Shown piece after piece: positions 23,518 to 27,110 of a stretch of 27,110 nt of DNA. The stretch comes from Firmicutes bacterium UBA4996. GTDB taxonomy: Bacteria > Bacillota > Limnochordia > Darwinibacteriales > Darwinibacteriaceae. The stretch lies in the NCBI GenBank assembly GCA_002396805.1, contig DGYW01000011.1:1-27110 (forward strand). The letters run 5' to 3'. The notes beneath the pieces are model-generated. The model had not been told where the DNA came from and searched no databases. It saw nothing but the letters and a program-made list of their open reading frames with translations. A program made the translations under genes and the position numbers. Numbering within the stretch: position 1 is the first letter of the stretch; the number at the start of each line of letters is the position of its first letter.

Positions 23518-24860
23518 TAACTAAGGCGTACTACCAGTTGGGTTTGTTCGGTAAGGGGCCCTAAGTTGCTGCGACGGGTAGAGGGTATCCACAGAATTCC
23601 CTGTTGGTCACAAATCATTGGTAAGTAATCCCTTTCCTCAACGGGAATGTGCAGATCCATAAATAGGTCTTTAACTTTTTTTGAGCCTGCACCTCCAAAG
23701 GGGTGCAAACGATCCCCTGGCTTCCGCGGCCGAACTATCAAGGGAAACACTAGGTTATCATAATCAAAGTCTTCGCTATTGCCCCCACGGCAAGGTAGGT
23801 CCTGGATGGAAAAAAGTTCTGCAGTAATTGTAAATTCACCTGCTTGCACTTGTCCAGGCACGTTAAGCTCTTGGTCAGACCACGCTTCACCCCGAAAAAA
23901 CCCTACATAGATTTCCTCTTGAGTTGCGGAAACCTCCACCTGCGGCAAAGATAGACGAAAAGTAGTATTCTCTAAAATTTGCTGGCGCCACTCTTCAATG
24001 TGGATGAAACCGACTCGCAGCAGATGCCCTTGATATAATTGCAGTAATCTCCGTAACACCCTCCGTTGGAAAGCTACTGATAAACCAATGAATACCGATC
24101 GAGGAAACACCACCTGAGCTCCTCGATAACGCACATGCTCTGCACACAGCCTCTGTACTTGTCCCTCTAATTCCAGATCATCTTCGTGAGCTAACTGGGC
24201 TAATTGTACCAACTGAGTGGTGATCTGAGGATTGTACTCCCGTACCAACAAAGGCAAGAGCTCTTGGCGCACCTTGTTTCTAAGATAAATCGGCTGATAG
24301 TTTGTGGCATCTTCCACATAGGGAATCTGAAAATCTTGGCAGTATCTAAGGATTTCGTCTTTAAATACATTTAAGAGTGGTCGAATCAACAGTCCACGCC
24401 GTGCGGGAATGCCTCCAAGCCCATGTAAACCACTGCCTCGTAACATCCGCATCAACATGGTTTCCGCTTGATCATCCCCATGATGCGCTAGGGCTATACG
24501 CGCATAGCCATGCTTATGCGCGCACTCTTTGAGAAGTTGATAGCGAATTGTACGGGCCCCTTGTTGTTTGGACTCACCGCTTTCTCTTAGATACCTCAGG
24601 ATATCGTAGGACATGATATGCGCTGGAAGCTCGTGTTCGCGTGCGTATTTTTCCACAAAGTCCGCATCCAGCTGGGCTTCTTCCCGAAAGCCATGGTTCA
24701 GGTGAAAAACTCCAACGCGTTTCGCATCCCAACGCAAAAAAAGGTGAAGTAGGGCCATGGAATCTGGTCCACCACTCACCGCAACTAAGACGCGCTCTTC
24801 CGATGTTAAGACCATACTTGCCAGGTTCTGCTCAAATACTGGCATTAAATCGTTAGACAC
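23490..24860 (-). CDS. tilS: tRNA(Ile)-lysidine synthase TilS
   Basis: The 456-residue N-type ATP pyrophosphatase makes lysidine at C34 of tRNA-Ile(CAU), so that it reads AUA. The PP-loop SGGPDSMALLHLF is near the N-terminus. Further on are VFHLNHGFREEAQLDADFV, the conserved ALAHHGDDQAETMLMRMLRGSGLHGLGGIP, and the C-terminal substrate-binding domains (LIVRPRKPGDRLHPFGGAGSKKVKDLFMD). The frame is open to 24899 within spoIIE, but GTG 24860 lies ten bases after AGGAGG and four bases after the spoIIE stop, so it is the likely start. It is cotranscribed with spoIIE. The usual downstream neighbour hpt is absent here. Confidence 0.95.
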   Translation of the reverse strand: MSNDLMPVFEQNLASMVLTSEERVLVAVSGGPDSMALLHLFLRWDAKRVGVFHLNHGFREEAQLDADFVEKYAREHELPAHIMSYDILRYLRESGESKQQGARTIRYQLLKECAHKHGYARIALAHHGDDQAETMLMRMLRGSGLHGLGGIPARRGLLIRPLLNVFKDEILRYCQDFQIPYVEDATNYQPIYLRNKVRQELLPLLVREYNPQITTQLVQLAQLAHEDDLELEGQVQRLCAEHVRYRGAQVVFPRSVFIGLSVAFQRRVLRRLLQLYQGHLLRVGFIHIEEWRQQILENTTFRLSLPQVEVSATQEEIYVGFFRGEAWSDQELNVPGQVQAGEFTITAELFSIQDLPCRGGNSEDFDYDNLVFPLIVRPRKPGDRLHPFGGAGSKKVKDLFMDLHIPVEERDYLPMICDQQGILWIPSTRRSNLGPLTEQTQLVVRLSYCHTHALML

Positions 24861-24864
24861 TAGA

Positions 24865-26916
24865 TTATGTCCTCCTATACGGGTCAATCTCCCAATCATT
24901 CCGTACTAGTCGAGCCACTACAACCATCATATCATCTTGAACTCGACCATTGGCAATTTCAAGGCTATCACATAATATTTCTTCGGCCATGGTGGCCAAG
25001 TCTTTAGGGTCCTGAAAGCGTCTCAGATTCCAACACATCCATTCATCTTTACGAGCGATACCCCGATGCGCATCTAAGACTCCATCTGTGGCCATAACTA
25101 ATACTTCGCCTTCTTTAAGCGTTCTCCTATCGGTCTCCACATCAACTTGAGATAGAACACCAACGGGTAGTGAATGGTTATGAATGATTTCCACTTCCCG
25201 CCCACGTTTAATAAAGCTCGGGGCCGATCCGATCTTGACGAATTCTAGATGGCCAGAAAAGAGATCCACCACCACTAAGTCAATGGTGACAAACATCTCT
25301 TCCTGATTGCGTAACAGTAACAGCCGATTCACTAATGAAACGGCAGTCGTCAGATCGTAGCCGGCCTTAATCATCCGTTCTAACAATCGTACGGCTATAT
25401 TACTCTCAGTGTAGGCCTTGAGGCCAACCCCCATCCCATCACTTAAGAGAATGGCCACTTTACTACTGGTAATCTCAAAGGTAACCTGGTTGTCGCCGGA
25501 AATTTCCTCCTGGGCTATTTTTGCTCGCCCAATTTCCAGCTTGTAACGAGGACAAGGAGCTATTTTGAAACCACAAACACCCGTAGCCCAGCAATCGCAG
25601 CTAACCACTCCATAGCGTTGTGATTCGAGGGTGCCCGTGCAAAAACTAGCCACCGATTGACAAAAAGCACCGTTCCCACAACGTCCTTGTAAAGCACCGT
25701 GGACCTCAAAGCCATCGAGACTTTTTCTGACACTCACATAAGCTAAATCAGCATCGACAAAATTGTTCAGGAGCTTATCTTCAAAATCTCTCGTAAATTG
25801 CACATTAGGTGCAAAGGATCCCTTCATGGTTTGCAGCAACTCTGCCATCCCTTGCATTTGCTTATGAAAGAGAGGATTTTCTACGCCCATGAGAGTGTTT
25901 TCTAATTCCTCAAAGACCGTAAGATATTGATCGATCTTGTGGTCCAATACTTCCTTGAGATGTTCGCCATACCCCTTATTTTGCTGTTCAAAAGGTTGAG
26001 TGCCAGGAATTAGCCTAGCCACTTGCCTTACGTGAGTCTCAGGAATCAGACGGGCTACACATGCTGAGCCTAAGAAAACGACCAGCCAATGCATTGTTTC
26101 GGCGTTGGCTGTACCAGGAAATGCAAAGGCTATACCTAGAATGGGACCTACATAGTAGCCCCAGCGAAAGCCATTGAAAGCCCCGATGAGTAGACTCACA
26201 ATCACAATCAAAAGAACTAATTGAGTTGCCTCGCCTAACAGTAAGGCCAAAACTGCCAATGACGGACCAAGAATACAAGTGACACTAAGTCCCCCCACCC
26301 TAGCCCCCAGAGCTATCAATAATCCGATCAGAAATAGGCGCGGAGAAAACCCACCCCACCGCATGTTCACAGATACAATCAGAGCAAAGGAGAAGAGAAA
26401 AGCTTGCAACTGGCCACAGGCCAATTGCTCCTCCAAGCAACGCTTCACAACAGGAAAAAGCAAGCTGAAGCTAAAAACCGTTAAGATACATTCGGTCACA
26501 CCCACTACAAACACCATTGGAACCGGTTGTAAAACATAATGGAGTGGCATCTTGATCAGCAAACCACTAAAGATCAGCCACCAACGCCACTCCCGCTCTC
26601 CGCCACTCGGAATCAACCACAAAAAAACCAAGGCCCCATAATAAGGCAAGGAGAAATGAAAGCCAATCACGCTAGTCAAACCAGTCAACACAGCAAATAA
26701 GGGGACTATTGTGGCGGTCCTACTTTGGCCACAAGCACGCCACACTGCAAGTAACGCTAAACCAAAGGGCCAAATTTCCCCAAAAATAGCAGCTCTTCCC
26801 AATAAAAAACCAAGACAACCCCAGCTTAGGGCGCTTTTAGTTAGAAATCTCCCGATCTCGTTTAGCTTCACGTCTTCCTTCTGGACCCCAGTGGGTAAAG
26901 ATAAGAGTCTTGCCAC
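24865..26916 (-). CDS. spoIIE: Stage II sporulation protein E (PP2C phosphatase)
   Basis: The membrane phosphatase dephosphorylates SpoIIAA to activate sigma-F in the forespore. From the chosen start it is 683 residues, shorter than the 827 of Bacillus. About ten hydrophobic helices fill residues 25-290. A coiled regulatory region follows with seven Cys in 43 residues (413-455). The PP2C domain has LLSDGMGVG (D492) and MATDGVLDAHRG (D611) for metal binding. The frame extends to TTG 26997, but GTG 26916 has TGGAG eight bases upstream and lies just after a plausible promoter; ATG 26946 is less likely. Gene order tRNA-Met, spoIIE, tilS, ftsH is typical of Firmicutes. Confidence 0.94.
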   Translation of the reverse strand: MARLLSLPTGVQKEDVKLNEIGRFLTKSALSWGCLGFLLGRAAIFGEIWPFGLALLAVWRACGQSRTATIVPLFAVLTGLTSVIGFHFSLPYYGALVFLWLIPSGGEREWRWWLIFSGLLIKMPLHYVLQPVPMVFVVGVTECILTVFSFSLLFPVVKRCLEEQLACGQLQAFLFSFALIVSVNMRWGGFSPRLFLIGLLIALGARVGGLSVTCILGPSLAVLALLLGEATQLVLLIVIVSLLIGAFNGFRWGYYVGPILGIAFAFPGTANAETMHWLVVFLGSACVARLIPETHVRQVARLIPGTQPFEQQNKGYGEHLKEVLDHKIDQYLTVFEELENTLMGVENPLFHKQMQGMAELLQTMKGSFAPNVQFTRDFEDKLLNNFVDADLAYVSVRKSLDGFEVHGALQGRCGNGAFCQSVASFCTGTLESQRYGVVSCDCWATGVCGFKIAPCPRYKLEIGRAKIAQEEISGDNQVTFEITSSKVAILLSDGMGVGLKAYTESNIAVRLLERMIKAGYDLTTAVSLVNRLLLLRNQEEMFVTIDLVVVDLFSGHLEFVKIGSAPSFIKRGREVEIIHNHSLPVGVLSQVDVETDRRTLKEGEVLVMATDGVLDAHRGIARKDEWMCWNLRRFQDPKDLATMAEEILCDSLEIANGRVQDDMMVVVARLVRNDWEIDPYRRT

Positions 26917-26946
26917 GGTATCAACTCCATCATAGCAGTTGACCAT

Positions 26947-26980
26947 AGCATAACAAGTTCTTAACCCCAATTGCGTCGAA
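26947..26980 (-). promoter_or_regulatory. Possible Spo0A-type promoter of spoIIE
   Basis: On the minus strand TTCGAC (26975-26980) overlaps a six-of-seven match to the 0A box (CGTCGAA on the plus strand, 26974-26980). A 22-base spacer leads to TATGCT (26947-26952). Long spacers of 21-22 bases are known for Spo0A-activated sigma-A promoters such as spoIIG and spoIIE in Bacillus. Confidence 0.4.
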
Positions 26981-27029
26981 GATGGTAGGCTGAACAACTT
27001 ACTTTTCTAACTTTTCCCGCAAATAACTA

Positions 27030-27056
27030 AAAACCCTACATAATTTGTAGGGTTTT
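27030..27056 (-). terminator. Terminator after tRNA-Met
   Basis: On the minus strand AAAACCCTACA and TGTAGGGTTTT form an 11-bp stem with a five-base loop, and the T run continues as TTTTTAG. It starts 12 bases after the tRNA CCA end. It separates the tRNA transcript from spoIIE. Confidence 0.8.
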
Positions 27057-27067
27057 CTATTTTATCA

Positions 27068-27110
27068 TGGTAGCGGCGGCTGGATTTGAACCAGCGACTC
27101 TACGGGTATG
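27068..27110 (-). tRNA. tRNA-Met (anticodon CAT), 3' half, cut by window edge
   Basis: The minus strand starts at the edge with CAT-ACCCGTAG, the anticodon and 3' side of the anticodon arm. A short variable loop, the T arm GCTGG-TTCAAAT-CCAGC, acceptor strand CGCCGCT, A73 and an encoded CCA at 27068-27070 follow. CAT followed by A and a CGCCGCTA end matches elongator tRNA-Met. The CGC-rich acceptor of initiator tRNA is not seen. tRNA-Ile(CAT) cannot be fully excluded without the 5' half. A tRNA-Met just upstream of spoIIE is common in Firmicutes. Confidence 0.88.

Noticed and set aside
1..27110. CRISPR arrays, transposases, phage or integration sites
   Set aside because: No regularly spaced repeats, transposase motifs, or tRNA-end duplications are visible by eye on either strand.

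Overview
The window looks like a core-genome segment of a spore-forming, anaerobe-type Firmicute of class Clostridia. The evidence is strong GGAGG-type ribosome binding sites with GTG/TTG starts, the sporulation genes spmA, spmB and spoIIE, a complete ctsR-mcsA-mcsB-clpC operon, a T-box leader, the disA-radA pair and a selenocysteine locus. I would place it near the Peptococcaceae/Desulfotomaculum-like lineages from gene order. That placement is inference, since there is no rRNA in the window. I see no insertion sequence, prophage, CRISPR array or integron, and codon and base use look even throughout.

Left part, minus strand (1-6510): carD and yacL (PIN-TRAM membrane protein), a strong terminator, a fused ispDF gene, then a housekeeping promoter and a cysteine T-box leader driving cysS-mrnC-thyX-rlmB, with rlmB cut by the left edge. 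From the carD promoter region a short Cys-rich orphan gene (6617-7018) runs the other way. It ends one base from the stop of disA. radA-disA has its own promoter, and that promoter is embedded in the terminator of the clpC operon. The clpC operon reads ctsR, mcsA, mcsB, clpC from right to left. Two CtsR operators flank its promoter.

Middle part, plus strand (14173-18866): spmA and spmB follow a sigma-E-like promoter. Then come an unrecognised 49-residue gene, selA and selB. The tRNA-Sec gene (selC) lies tail to tail with selB on the minus strand, two bases apart. Its promoter overlaps the stop codon of birA. All parts of Sec charging and decoding except selD are therefore here.

Right part: birA (minus) and htrA (plus) diverge. 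htrA meets folB at a symmetric bidirectional terminator. ftsH-folB has its own promoter overlapping the end of tilS. spoIIE-tilS starts from a promoter that resembles Spo0A-activated promoters with an unusually long spacer. A tRNA-Met gene (minus) with a terminator is cut by the right edge.

Nearly every gene is a recognisable housekeeping, stress or sporulation gene. The main unknowns are the Cys-rich MazG-like protein beside carD, the 49-residue protein between spmB and selA, and several very tight or overlapping transcription signals.
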